From Prinsepia uniflora (taxonomy: Eukaryota; Streptophyta; Magnoliopsida; Rosales; Rosaceae): DNA of 64,000 nucleotides. The position numbers were made by a program, and so were the translations under genes. The notes under the pieces are model-generated. The model was not told where the DNA came from, ran no database searches, and saw only the letters and a list, made by a program, of their open reading frames with translations. The stretch spans positions 37,049,566-37,113,565 of the forward strand of contig CM064871.1 of NCBI GenBank assembly GCA_032719365.1, given 5' to 3'. Below, one piece after another: positions 38,433-50,960 of this stretch. How positions within the stretch are numbered: the first letter of the stretch is position 1; each line of letters begins with the position of its first letter.

Positions 38433-40782
38433 TCTGTGCCCAGAGGAATGGTGACACTTGGATGTCTTGGGAAGTATGCTCAATGGTTTTGGGACAGCTT
38501 TCCCTCTTTGGAAGGCAGTGGAACCTTGTACAGCTGCCTCTCATTGTTTTTAAATAGGGAAATCATGAAAAAATGGTTTAAAGGGATGTACAGAAAATAG
38601 AGAGACCGTGAGAATCCTTCCACCCAATTCCCTCGATCTTCATCATTTGGCCATGATGTGTGAATGAAAAAGAGAGTGTGGGCGATGAGGAACGAGATGG
38701 TCCCACCGTGGAAGGCTGTGGTGCACGGTGGTTGAAATTCAGGGTAAGCCGTGTGCCCTATTTTTGGAATTCGAAAGTCGGTTTTAGCTAGGCACCTATT
38801 AACCATTCTAATCAATTGGACGATGATCCTGAAAGTGAGATGAATCTGAGGAGCTGGGAATGAAGGCCAGCTGTGGACGGTGCCTGGCGAACTGTATAGC
38901 TGATTTTTGGAATTCAAAAATGGCAGATTTCGTTTTAGTGGTCATTGATCGAATTTCTTAATTGGAGAATGATTCTGAGGTTTCCAGGAGTTGATAAAGC
39001 TTGGAGTTGAGACCGGAGGTGGTCTGAGTTGGCTGGAAACAGAAAAGAAAATTGAAGGTTATGTGTGATGATCGGGAAGGTATGAGTTAGACTCAAATTC
39101 TATGTTTTGACACTATAAGGTAATAAGAAAAGATGGGACGAAGCTAAGGGTAGAAGTAGGATCGAAAACGGACTGGAAATGGGCACAAAACCAGGAATGC
39201 CGGTTCTGCTGGACAGGGAACCAGCGGACTGAACCGGATCGATCTGAACCGGGCGACTTGAGGTAAGGGATGATGAATAGTGCGCGCGTGTGGGACCTCT
39301 TTTGGGGAAGTGTTCAACACGTGTTTTAATGTATTTGATGTAACGAACATTTTGAGACTGATTTCGAGTCGATCGGACATCGTTTCGATATGATTTGGGA
39401 TGTCCAAAGGTTTAGGATCGAGTTTAAAAATAGTTAAAAATTTGGGAAAATTACGGAATTTAGTAGAAGCATATTGAAGTAGTTAGTGACCTTAGAATGT
39501 GATTTGGACAGGTTCGGCAAATCCGGTGATAGTGGATTAGCTGGGAAAGCGTAATGGCACAAGTATCAAGGTAGCGATGGGAATGGTTTGTAAGTGGACT
39601 TTGCTTTCTAAATTATGATGCATGCATAAATGTTTTATATTTTTTCTATATGTGATTTCTATGATTATGATTGTGATATTTATGATTTATGTTTTGCACG
39701 TGTTTCAAGATATTTTACATATTTGCACGTTTTACGGGATTATGATTTATGCTGCGATTTGATGATGGTTTCGATAACTTGCTTTTGGGGATTTGAATAT
39801 TTATTTGAATTCAAGGATTTATAAATGGATTTTGGAAAGTAACTTCGGGCTTGAGGCCCAGTTTCTAAAGATTTCGGATTTCAGTTTTAATGTGATTCTG
39901 GATTTGGATTTGGAATGATGCTTCTGGATTCGAACTTATTCAGAATGATGATTTCGGATTCGGATTTGGAAATTGATTTATCGGTTTGGATTTGATAAAG
40001 TGGTTTTGAATTGGATTTGCTGGATCTGGTTTTGGATTTTAAGACCCGGATATGATATCTGACGGGGCGGGCCCAGATATGTGATTTGGGTTTAAAGACC
40101 CAGTGAGTTTAAAGACTCGGGAGTTTAAGGACTCGGATATTGTGATTTCTCCCGTAGGCCTATTGAGTTTAAAGACTCGGATTGATATTGAGGCCTGTTA
40201 AGTTTAAAGACTCGGATATATATTGAGTTTAAAGACTCGGATAGATCTAGTAGGTTCGATTGATGGAAATGTGTTTTAAATGATTTTGGATTTCTGTGAT
40301 ACACTAATGGTTTTCCAAAGTTTTTCAGATGTTTTGGGTTGTGGCCCTGATGATTTGGATTTGTGGATTTTTGGGCTGAGTTCCCGTACTTTGACTTTGA
40401 TTTATGGTTTTCATAAACGGTTTTCTTATTTTGGAAAGGAAATGGTTTTCGAATGCATGCATTGGTTTTACGTGGAGGGTATAAATTGTCTTTTCTTATA
40501 AAATATTTTCTGAACTTTTTATTTATTTTTGTCCACTCACAGTCTTTTCTGTTTTGGATACCCTCCAGGTCGATGCTGTGCAGGCTGTTGTCAGTGAGAC
40601 GGAGACATCACACAAGTGATCTACAGTAGTTTCTGCGCACTCTGGGAAGTCGGAAGTTAGTTTTGGACGGTTCGCCTGGGTATCCCTTGTCTATCTTACA
40701 TGTTACGTGAAGGTTAGACGGGTTAGACGGGAGCATGGCTTATCCCTTAATCCAGGAGGATTGGGGATGGGTCATGTCAATT

Positions 40783-40794
40783 TGGTATCAGAGC
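40783..40794 (+). other. Primer binding site, initiator tRNA-Met
   Basis: TGGTATCAGAGC, three bases after the LTR end GTCATGTCA; complementary to the 3' end of plant initiator tRNA-Met, the usual primer of this retrotransposon group. Confidence 0.9.
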
Positions 40795-41098
40795 GCGGTT
40801 AGTGCGCTCTACGTGAGGTTATGGCTTCTAGAGTAGTTGTTTTGTCGACTTGTGCGTTACGATGTTGCTGTGGATGCAATGACTCGACGCAGAACAGCCT
40901 GTCATCAACCTGGACGCTAAAGTGATCGTACGTTAGTTAGTGGCTTAGCTAGTGGCGATAGCAAGCGACTGGGTGTTGGTCGCCAGATACGCGTTATGCG
41001 TATGATGTATGTCGGCATAGGATCGGAGAGGCTAGCGTATTTGGAGCTAGTTATGATCGATAATTAGTTGGACCCTATGGTCGGATGGGTGCCAGAGC

Positions 41099-43762
41099 TG
41101 TCAGGACCCACCCCGATTATCACCTCGATAACCGGGACCCTGCTCCCGTCTGATAATCACACTTAAAAGTACCAAAAATAACCTAAGCAACCATAAGTAT
41201 AACTATCAGACCAGGGAGAAAATGTAATACAGTGAGTCAACAGTAATACAGAGCATAGTACAAAACAAACGAGCCCCAAAAGTCCTACTATGACTATCTC
41301 GCAACGGAAAACGCCGTAAAGCTCTATGCCTCTGCACCTGCCTCAACGTTCACCCCCGACGATTTCACCACGACCTGGAGGGTAATTTAAAACCAGAAGG
41401 TGTGAGTGGACTAGAAATAAAAAGAGTTTCAACAACAATTTAATAAACAAACTAGGGTTTTGCCCTCCGTTTTGAAAACATGCATGCATAACCCAATGTC
41501 TGAAAACATTTATAAAGCATAGTAATCATCATGGAAACAGTATCACAAAACATAAAATACCAATGTCATCATCCGATCAAACCTGCTGGATCTATCCGAG
41601 TCTTTAAACTCCTGAGTCTTTAAACCCAATCCGGGCCCATCCCCCGTCAAACATAATCCGGGTCTTTAAACCCAACAATCAGATCCAGCAAATCCAATCC
41701 AAAACCGTTTGAAAACCATTTCTAAATCCATATCCAAACCCGAATCCGAAATCACTGGCCCGAAGCCATTCTGACATCCAAAACCGTCATTCCGAACCCC
41801 AAATCCGGAAATCCACTTTTCAACTTTAAAACCAAATTTCGCTTTCCGAAATCCGATTCTAAAACCGAAAACCATCAAATCATGTCTAAAAATCCATTTA
41901 TAATCATTAAAAACCAATTATAGATTGAAACCTCAAAACCATAGCATCTAAATCATAATCAAATCATTTCTCGTAAAACGTGCTGCAAAATACGTAAACT
42001 CCTCGAAAAATGTGCCATCATGTAAAACAGATATAGAATAATCAGCAATCATAAAATCATAATTAAAACCATAAAACAAGTAGATAAAAACAGTTATGCA
42101 TGCTCAGTTAGAAAGAAAGAGTCCACTCACAAGTCCGAACGCGTCAATCGCGCTCCGTGCGCTCCTCAACTGTCTCAAGAGTGTCCCGTCCTATCAAATA
42201 CCACAAAATCGGGTCACAATCACTTCATAAAGGCTTATCCTAATTTCCCAATTTTTCGGGATTTTAAACGTAATTTTAACGAAAACCCTAAACCTTCAAA
42301 TCCTCGAACAAACCTGACCCAGTGTCCGATTGACACGAGACTTGTCCTAAAAGATTCGTTATATCAATTAGAGTAAAATCCATGTTGGATGTTTGCCCAG
42401 ACTCTGGCGCACGAGCCCTCACGCGCCGCCCAAAGAGGCTGCGCGTGGGCTTCACGCGCCTGAACAGTGATTACTGTTCATCGTCTTCCTCAGCCGTGAC
42501 TGGTCTGAACCGGCGAAGGCTGTTCTCTGCCATTTCCCAAACATTTTCACTCCTTTTGATTCCCTTAGCTTCGTCCTGGTCTGGGTAGTTGATTCCATTA
42601 ATAAATTCGTGAAACAAAGGCCCTTATGTCATCGTCCAAAACTCGAAGAAAACTCAGAAAATCTGAGTTTCTGTCTCCGGCCGCCCATGGCCACCGTGAA
42701 GCTCCATTTCACCCCCTAAGGTCACTCTCACCCTCCTAGAGCTAATAGGATCCTTAAAACACCTCGACAATCACCCAAACCTCACGACTTTCAAATTAAA
42801 GAATTCTGGAAAAACAGGGGACAGAGAACTCTTACCCTTTCTCCGGTCTCCGCCGTGCTCGCCGCCGTGCTCCACTGAGTCCACACGACTCTCCTCAGGT
42901 CACTGAACACCTCCACCCCGTCCAATTTAATGGTTTGCTCAACTGTGGTGCACAACCGTGCACGGTGTCCCTGCTTTGTCTCCTGGTTCTGTTTGCTTGC
43001 ACACACACACACACAATCACCTTCTAGCCCTCACTAAAACACGATTACAAACTCACCAACCTGTCCTCGATCACTCACTCAGCCTCAAGGTCTTCAATCA
43101 CTGGAAATCGATCAAGAAATCTCACGGTCTCACTCTCCCTGTTTCTGCTCTATGAACAATTGCACGATTCAAAATTGTGTAATTTGTAGCCGTGCACACA
43201 ATAAACCTCCTAGAAACCTCTAGGTGTCCCACACGTGTCCATCATCCTGTGGACAACATTATAAATATCCAATCACACTTTCCCATATGGCCTTATCTGA
43301 TTGGCCCAATTGTGAAAAGACCAAAATGCCCCTAAGTCCAAAATTACCATTTTGCCCTCCAACTTCATAGACCCATAACTAATCCGTCCGACGTCCGATG
43401 ATAGCGTGCCGCCTGTCGTTGTACTCAGGACGTCGAGACCTATCTAACGGTCCTCGGTTTACGTAAAAGTCAAAAATACAACAAAACGTCAACATTTCCC
43501 TCTATTTTACCAAAATTACGGTAACGCCCTTAACCGTCCAAACACCATAACTTTTTCTCCGATTATCCAAATCGGGCGTGCCACCTGTCTACGGACTCGT
43601 GATGAACTAAACTTCGTCACGGTCAATGGTCAATGCTCGTTCATCCTGAAAATCAAAAAGGTCAACTTTTGACACATTATTCACAAGGGCAAAATCGTAT
43701 TTTTTATACAAATAATTTACAAAATTTCAATTATACCCTTCCTGAAGGTACGGGTTGTTACA
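41099..43762 (-). mobile_element. Solo LTR with perfect TSD AGAGC
   Basis: TGTCAGGACCC...GGGTTGTTACA, 2664 bp, flanked by AGAGC at 41094-41098 and 43763-43767. The sister internal copy reads straight through this point (GTGCCGGAGCGGTTAACC at 58901), so the empty site is known. It carries GTGTGAGTGGAC (41400-41411), a short cluster of GAGTCTTTAAACTC motifs (about 41597-41675) and GTCCACTCAC (42121-42130). No internal region remains. Confidence 0.93.
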
Positions 43763-45069
43763 AGAGCGGTTAACCCGGATGGTAACCGGTGAGTTAGAGG
43801 TGAGAGATATGATCGATGATTGGCTAGTTGGCCTATTGGGCCGGGTGGCGATCAGATGACGATAGTATGGAATTGTGACCACTTGGTCAGCTTGGTTGAG
43901 ATTGGACTTGTGCGGTTATGAGTAGCCGGATGCCTCGAGTTTCGCACGAGGAGGGGGGGTTGGTGTGGAGGGGGGTAAAGGAACCTGAGTAGTGAGGTCG
44001 TTGTGATTAGTGGATGCCGTGGGTTTTGATAACTCTCGTGATGAGGATGATTTGAGAAACCTCGTTGTGATTGCTGAAATGGTAAGTATGAGTTCACATG
44101 AGCTAGTTGATGGCCTTAGTGAGATACCCTAGTTCGAGTGCTCAGTCTGGGAAACATGAGTTAGCATTGTGGTTAGTTGTCGTGGCTTGGATCGGCGATT
44201 CGGCCAGATGGGCGAGTGTACTGCTTGGTACAGCCGAGGCCATCCATAACTGGCCTAGTGGATGACTCTAGTTGAGTCTAGTGAGATTGCGGAGATGGGT
44301 TGGCTTGACCCAACTGGAAGAGTCGTTGCGATTGTTGGGCAGTGGATCTAGGGGTCTGTTGACCCTAAGTTGTCGTTTCTGGGACCATGGAGCGTTGAGT
44401 TTCCCAGAGTTATGGAATGTAAGGGAGGTAAGGTTTCCTAGACCCGAGTGTAGATGAGTTGTGACTCGGTATGAGCGGAGAACCGGACTTAGTGTGTGGT
44501 GAGCACTTGATAGAAGATGATGTGCCACAAGATGGGATGCTTATGAATAGTAGGATGGGCACATCGTGGATTGAGGTTGTAATCAGTCGTGAGGTAATGG
44601 TGTGTGGTCCATACTTTTAACTGAGCCGGGAAAGTCGATGACCATTACTAGATTTCAGTATGATGGTTAGGATAGTGTTGGTCTAATCAGAGAAGCGCAG
44701 TGGAAGCGCGGTGGGCCTATGCTTCGTTATGGATCGGGCTAGGTTGGTATGGTCGGGATGACCGTGAGTGAAATTGCTTTTCATGGACACCTCGGAATGT
44801 GACGCATATGTTGGATGTGTTGACATATTCCGAGGGTAATAATGGGTGATGTCGAGGCTAGTACTTGGTGATTCCGAGGCTAGTGATTGATGACTGACGA
44901 CTGAGGATCGCGAGAGTTAGAAATTGGTAGTTTATTGGTGCTCGGCAGTTGAACCTTGGAAAGGTTAGAAGTGAGAATCAGATTGATGTCCCGAAATAAA
45001 ATGAGTGGGTCGTTGAGTTGGATTATGTACGAACACGTGATTGTGATCCGTAGGAGTTGTGAACCCCTA

Positions 45070-45091
45070 CCCCCCCCCCCCCCCCCCCCCC
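45070..45091. repeat. 22-base C run
   Basis: A homopolymer of 22 C inside retrotransposon internal sequence; exact length may reflect sequencing error. Confidence 0.9.
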
Positions 45092-48000
45092 AATTGATTG
45101 TGGATACGTTAAGGAGCAGGGTGAGTACTTAGTGACGCCACAATGTGTGGCGAGATTATGTTTACTTTGGATTAATGTAGGATGAATTGTGATGTCATGG
45201 TTGTGGATTATCTTGAGTTTCGTTGTAGGGTAACAGAAGGAAGAAATATAATAAGGAAGAATGAGAAGGAGTGACTATAACTGATCGATATAAGGTGATT
45301 GAAGAGAATCCGTAGTCTAGGCGTGTTGTAATCTTGAGCGATCTGATCAGATGTGGTGGTCTGATCATTTGTGGGAATGAATAAGAAAGGGTGTGATGGT
45401 AAATGGATTCGACGGGGGTCTTACACCTACGGACGATAGGTGGATTCCACTTAGGAGCGAGTGGAGCCGGATTGGATTCTTCTTGTTATGGATCAAGAAT
45501 GGTCTTACTGAGTATGCTAGCTAGGAATAGAGGATAATCGTATTGCAAGACAGAGTTTGGATATGTTGGACATGAGAATAATGAGATTGCTCCGTCTTGC
45601 TGGAGTGATTGTGGCTAGATATTGTTGAATATCTTAGATATGTTGGATTTGTGCAGGACGAGTGTGTCTGTCTTGCATACATATGGGTGTTTGGATTTGG
45701 ATCTGGTGCTGGTTCTGCCCTGTATACGTAAGTGAGATGTGATTGGATTTGATGTTGGTCAGGAGACCCAGGAGGGGCTAATGCCGATGTGATTGAGGAT
45801 ATACTGTATGATGGATGTGATTGCTATGTACAATGTGACGTTTTGGTGGTATGCACCGTGGTTATCATTGGATGTGATTGGTGTGTGTACTTGAGATTTG
45901 TGTTAGTGGTTATATTAGTGGTCGAAACCATTCCGATGCGATTGGACGGGTATCGTGATGTTTGGATAGAGATGTTGGTGATCGGTTAAGTGCCGAGGTA
46001 TATTGTTAGTTGCATGGCTGATCGGAGTAGTTCCGATGTGATGGATGGATCGAGGACATGGACTGGATCAGTGTGATCATGAGTGATCTTATTGGTTGTT
46101 ACAGAATTCAATGTTGATGGTTAGTAGAATCACCGGTGAGATGATTTAACGAGTTGTTTGGTGCGAACAATTATGTTGTGACGCCAGTGTGGTCAGCTCG
46201 GACCGCTGACAGAGTCAGTATGGACTGTTGAATGGATGTGGATTAAAAAGAGTACCGAGGCTGATGAATGCCATCTTGAGTATTGGTTTTGCGAGGTGAG
46301 ATTTGTGCGTGTTGACGGCAGGATTTTACGTTATTGATTGGTACGAGGTACGCATGACCCAAGAATGAGTTAAGATTAGTATGACTCGGAAATGAGTCAG
46401 GGTTCCTGTAATGATTCAACTGGTGATGGTTGAGCCGTGAGGCTCGGCTGGTGTGATGTTGGAGGTACCTCGGGCATGAGTTGAAATGTAACGACCCGTC
46501 CCCAATTTCGGGATTAGATTAACGACTAATGAAGGATTAGTGAGAGTAATCGGTGATTAGTTGAGTGAAATCGGACGGACGGTGTAAAATGACCGTTTTA
46601 CCACTAGTCGTGGGTAACATGTTTATTTTTTACTCGGGGAGTCAAAAATACGAGGACCGATGACCGTAACGTAGATCAGGACGTCACGAGCCCGTAGACT
46701 GGTGGCACGTCGGAATCAGGCGTTCGACGGGAAAGTTATGGTCACGGGAAGTTCAATTGGACTATGCACACATTACGAGGCAAAAATTTTGTGGCAAAAT
46801 TTGATTAGGCAGATATTTATGTGGGACCCATGGATGAGTGACAACTGTTACTCATCCCATTGGTCATTATCCCCAAAAAATGGATCTAGGTTTTAATTGG
46901 TGGATTAGGTGCATTTTTAAATATATAATTCCACCCACTTCCCATCTCCACCATTCATCTCTATCCTTCCCTCTCATCTCCACTGTCCATCTCCCTCACT
47001 TGTTTATCATCATCAGACTTCACCACCACCTACCATCTTCATTTTCATTGTCTAAAACCCGAACCCCATTCTTCTTTCCCCCTAAACAAACAAACACACA
47101 TACCACCCTATTACTATGCTCTTCTCTGTGCTCGTGTGTGAGGACTGAAGTAGTGATAAAGTGACCAGAGAGACTGAGAACCGGCGAAGGGCTGAGGGCA
47201 GCAACCACGACTGTGGCCACGGCAGGGTAACTGTAAACCGTTTTGAACCCATGTTTGGGAAACCATTTTGTGACGTGTTCGATCTAGCTGAGTGACCCTA
47301 AACTATTCCTGGGACTCAGACGAACGCTTTGGGATAGATTTCGAGGAGTTTGGTGGTTTGAGGCGGCCGATGACCAAAACGGTGAATTTCGGTTTAAATT
47401 TTGGAAATCGGGTTTTGATGGTTCTCAATCGTGTCTGATGTTTGGAACTTGTTTTTGGGGGTTGTGGGAGTCAAATGGGACCGGTTATGAGGTTGGTAGT
47501 GGCCGGAGTTGATAGGGATGAGCAATTGCAGGTTGGCCGGTTTTGCTTCGATCGGAAAGGTACTCATAATGTCTCATTTCTGTGTTTTTATTAGTTGAAT
47601 CAGTTGAAAATGTTGGGATAGAGATTTAGGAATTAAAAGGATTGAAATCGGACTAGCAATGGAGGAAAACCAGCCTCGCCGATTCAGGTTGGACCAGGCT
47701 GAACTGGACCGATCTGGACTGGGTTTCTAGAGGTTGAAGGTAATGAATAGTGCAGGCGCGTGGGCTTCACGCGCAGCCCCTTTGGGAGGCCCGTGAGGAT
47801 GTGTGGGGGTAGTTTGGGAAAGTGTTCAATAATACTTTTAATCTATTCGATGTAACGAATATTTTGGGACTGGTTTCGTGTCGATCGGAGATCGTCTCGA
47901 TATAGTTCGGGATATCCAAGGGTTTAGGATCGAGTTTAAAAATAGTTAAATATTCGAGAAAATTTTGGGACTTCAATGAGAAGTTAATAAGGTAGTTAGT

Positions 48001-48509
48001 AACCCTCTAGTGTGATTTAGACAGGTTTGGGAGTCCCGGTGATGGTGATTAGCCCGGGGAGGCTTACGACACGTAAATCGATGCGGCAACTTAGGACGGT
48101 CTGTGAGTGGACTTTGATTTCTAAGCTGTGATCCATGCATAAATGTTTTATATGATTTACATATGTGATTCGATGATGATGATTTGGATAATGGTGATTT
48201 ACATGATTTCACGTATTTCGAGGTGATTTACGTATTTGCAAGTAAATCGAGGTTTATGATTTTGCACTAACTATACTTGCTTATGGTTTTGATAATGGTT
48301 TGATGAAATGGTTTCGGATTTGAAGGTAAACTCGGGCTCGAGACCCATTTGTTTTGGAAACCTCCGAAGTTGAAGTCCAATTAGTTACGTTATCGGGCCA
48401 GGGGCCCAATTGGTTCGTAAATTGATTTCGAGCATGGAAATATGGAATCGGGCATGAGATCCATTCGATTTACGAACTATCGGAATTTGAGTCCATTTGA
48501 TTTAATAAG

Positions 48510-48740
48510 GCACTGGGCCGGATGCCCAGTTTGTTTACGAAATCGGTCTTAAGGCCTAGTTGGTTTACGAAATCGGGCTTGAGGCCCAGTTGGTTTATGA
48601 ATCGGGCTGGAGGCCTAGTTGGTTACGAAGTAGGGCACGAGGTCCATTTAGTATTCGAAATTGGGCACGAGGCCCATTTAGTTTACGAAATTGGGCACGA
48701 GGCCCATTTGGTTTACGAAATCGGGCTCGAAGCCCAATTA
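48510..48740 (+). repeat. 30-bp tandem array of GGGC-nnn-GCCC hairpin units
   Basis: About seven units of roughly 30 bp, each holding a small inverted repeat such as GGGCTTGAGGCCC, GGGCACGAGGCCC or GGGCTCGAAGCCC followed by a GGTTTACGAAAT spacer. The array lies in the 5' LTR of the element starting at 46487; the 3' LTR has a shorter copy at 55015-55205. Open frames across it (48522-48841) merely reflect the repeat. Confidence 0.85.
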
Positions 48741-50639
48741 CGATTTACATTTGTGATTTCGGGTTTGGAGATCCTAAACGGATTTGGATTTGGAAACGAT
48801 GGATTTCTGGTTTCATGACGGTTTATGGGGACCGGGCATGAACCTTTGAAAGGTTTTGAGAATGATTTCAAAATGGTTTTTCATATACTATCCTTATATA
48901 TTTATGGATTGTCTGCTCCGTCGAGGGTCATTGGCCTAGGTAAACCCCAGACTAGTCACGGAGCACTAACTGAGTGGAGTCGTCCCGTTGGGTACCTTAC
49001 TCTCAGGAAGGCTATTATGGATTATAACCCCCAGGGAGGTCATTGATCTGTGGACATTGACTTAGGTGGACCCTAGAGAGACTTGAGATTTGAGACCCCA
49101 GGTAGCACGCGCCTAGTTTTAGAAACCGTGACAGGTTTAATTATATGATATATGGTAAACATGATATCTTGGATTTGCAAAATTGTGTTTTCTGAATAAT
49201 AAATGAATTTGGGCTGAGTTCCCACATATATTTGATATGATTATGGATTTGTGTAAATGGATTTGTGCAGGGTCCCGTATGACTTAAATTTACTGAACTT
49301 GGGGCTGAGACCCTATTAATGGTTATTGAAGCATATGTGGTTTAATAAATGGTTTTCCTATGAATGCATGCTTCTTACTAAAGTGAATAAAGGTCTTTTA
49401 TGAAATGTGTTTTATTAAACTATTGCTTTCCGTCCACTCACAATCGTTTCTGGTTTTTAATGCCCTTCAAGTTGATCTCAGATGCGGACTGTAGTAGAGA
49501 CCGAGATATCACACTCCTCCACTGGATCCTAGCGTGCTCTAGAAGCCAATCGGGCTGATAGTTTCAATTTATTCCCTTGTCTGACACTTCGTATCAGACG
49601 GGATCATGACACATCCCGTGTTAATCCCGGGGGATTGGGATGGGTCGTGTCAAGTGGTATCAGAGCAGGTTTGCTTTTGTGCTGCGCGCAGGTCGAGGAT
49701 GTGATGTCTCTATGGGCTGAAGTTCGTTATTAACCTGATAGTTAGGATGCCAGTATGATAGTTAGTAGGAATGTATCGTGGATAGTTTTGGTTCGGCATT
49801 TGATGTAGGGGTTACCATAGTTCTATCGTGGATTGCAGTGTGGGACCCTACTAAGGGATGAACGTGGTAGTACTTTAGAGTTTTGACTATCGGACGATTA
49901 TGTCGGGACCATTGATCACAATAGTGTAGGATCGGTTATGACAATAGTATGGAGTGTGACCATTAAATGGTCAGGTTATGTTGTGATTGGGAGTTATGCT
50001 GCTAGGGGTAGCCACGTTTCCCCGAACCCCATTTGCGTGATGGTTAGGAAATGCGAACCCTAGTGGTGATTGGCGATGTAGAGGATGTGAGTACGACGGA
50101 GTTAGTTGATGACCTTATTGGGAACCTCAGTTACGTGATGGTAGGATTTGATTTGACGTCCATACGATGTCAAGACCGCGGCATCGGTCAGATTTTAGAT
50201 TATACTGCAGAAGGCAGTTGGGTTCAGAGGAACCCTAGAGTGTGATTGTGGAACCCTAAGGCATCATGGATGGTCTGGAAAGGTGAACCCTAGTGGTGAT
50301 TATTGGGCTAGAGTATATGTGTACAACAGAGTTAGTTGATGGCCTTTGTAGGAAACCCTAGTGTTTGTTGTATGGTTCGGAAATGTAAGTCGGTGAGTGG
50401 TTTGGTTCTAGCGACTTTTTGGAGCTGAGACCGTTGGTCGGTCATGTCATGTCAGCTTGGGTTATGGGATTGCACTCCGCAGTTGAGATTGTATTAATCG
50501 GTTAGACCTAGTTGGTTGTTGTCCTACTTTAGTTGTGATGGATAGTTGGTGCAGCTAAGGTCATGGACGACCTGGTAGATGACATTGGTTGAGTCAAGTT
50601 ACGATTGGTTAAAGATTGGTTAGACAAGTTACCCGGGTA

Positions 50640-50960
50640 TGGTACTTTTTGGTGGAATTCCGGAGTGGGGATACAGAGTAGTTGGATACGGAGTGTCGAT
50701 AGTAGTGTCTGGTGGTTGGGTCTGCACGAGTTGGGGCAGGCACTACTATCGAGAGTGGTTGTAGTTGTGGTTATTGAGAATTGGGGGAAGTTTAGGGAAC
50801 GTTTCCTTTTCTTGTAAGGATTGTCAGGGTGAGTGTACCCAGTGTTGTTGGGTACGAGGGAGGAAAAATTACTCCATTTTGAACATAGGTACGGGGTCGT
50901 TGCTCGGTATGAGCAAAGATCCAGGGTTGTCTGATTCGCACACAGTGTACTGATACTAGT
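50640..50960 (+). pseudogene. Decayed gag relic in the plus-strand element
   Basis: The plus frame VWWLGLHELG...WGKFRERFLFL resembles EWWYTLELSG...WETFRERFLEQ of the intact gag at the right edge, and downstream REEKLLHFEHRYGVVARYEQ resembles its KEAEFLQLQQGNLSVAEYER. Stops and frameshifts interrupt it. The long antisense frame at 50529-51149 is the shadow of this relic. Confidence 0.6.

Noticed and set aside
45070..45091. A long C run as a biological signal
   Set aside because: It lies in decayed element sequence with no paired G run nearby; length change or sequencing artefact is the simplest explanation.
48522..48841. Two overlapping frames with a repeated peptide pattern
   Set aside because: The pattern comes from the 30-bp DNA tandem repeat; it shifts frame between copies and has no start context.
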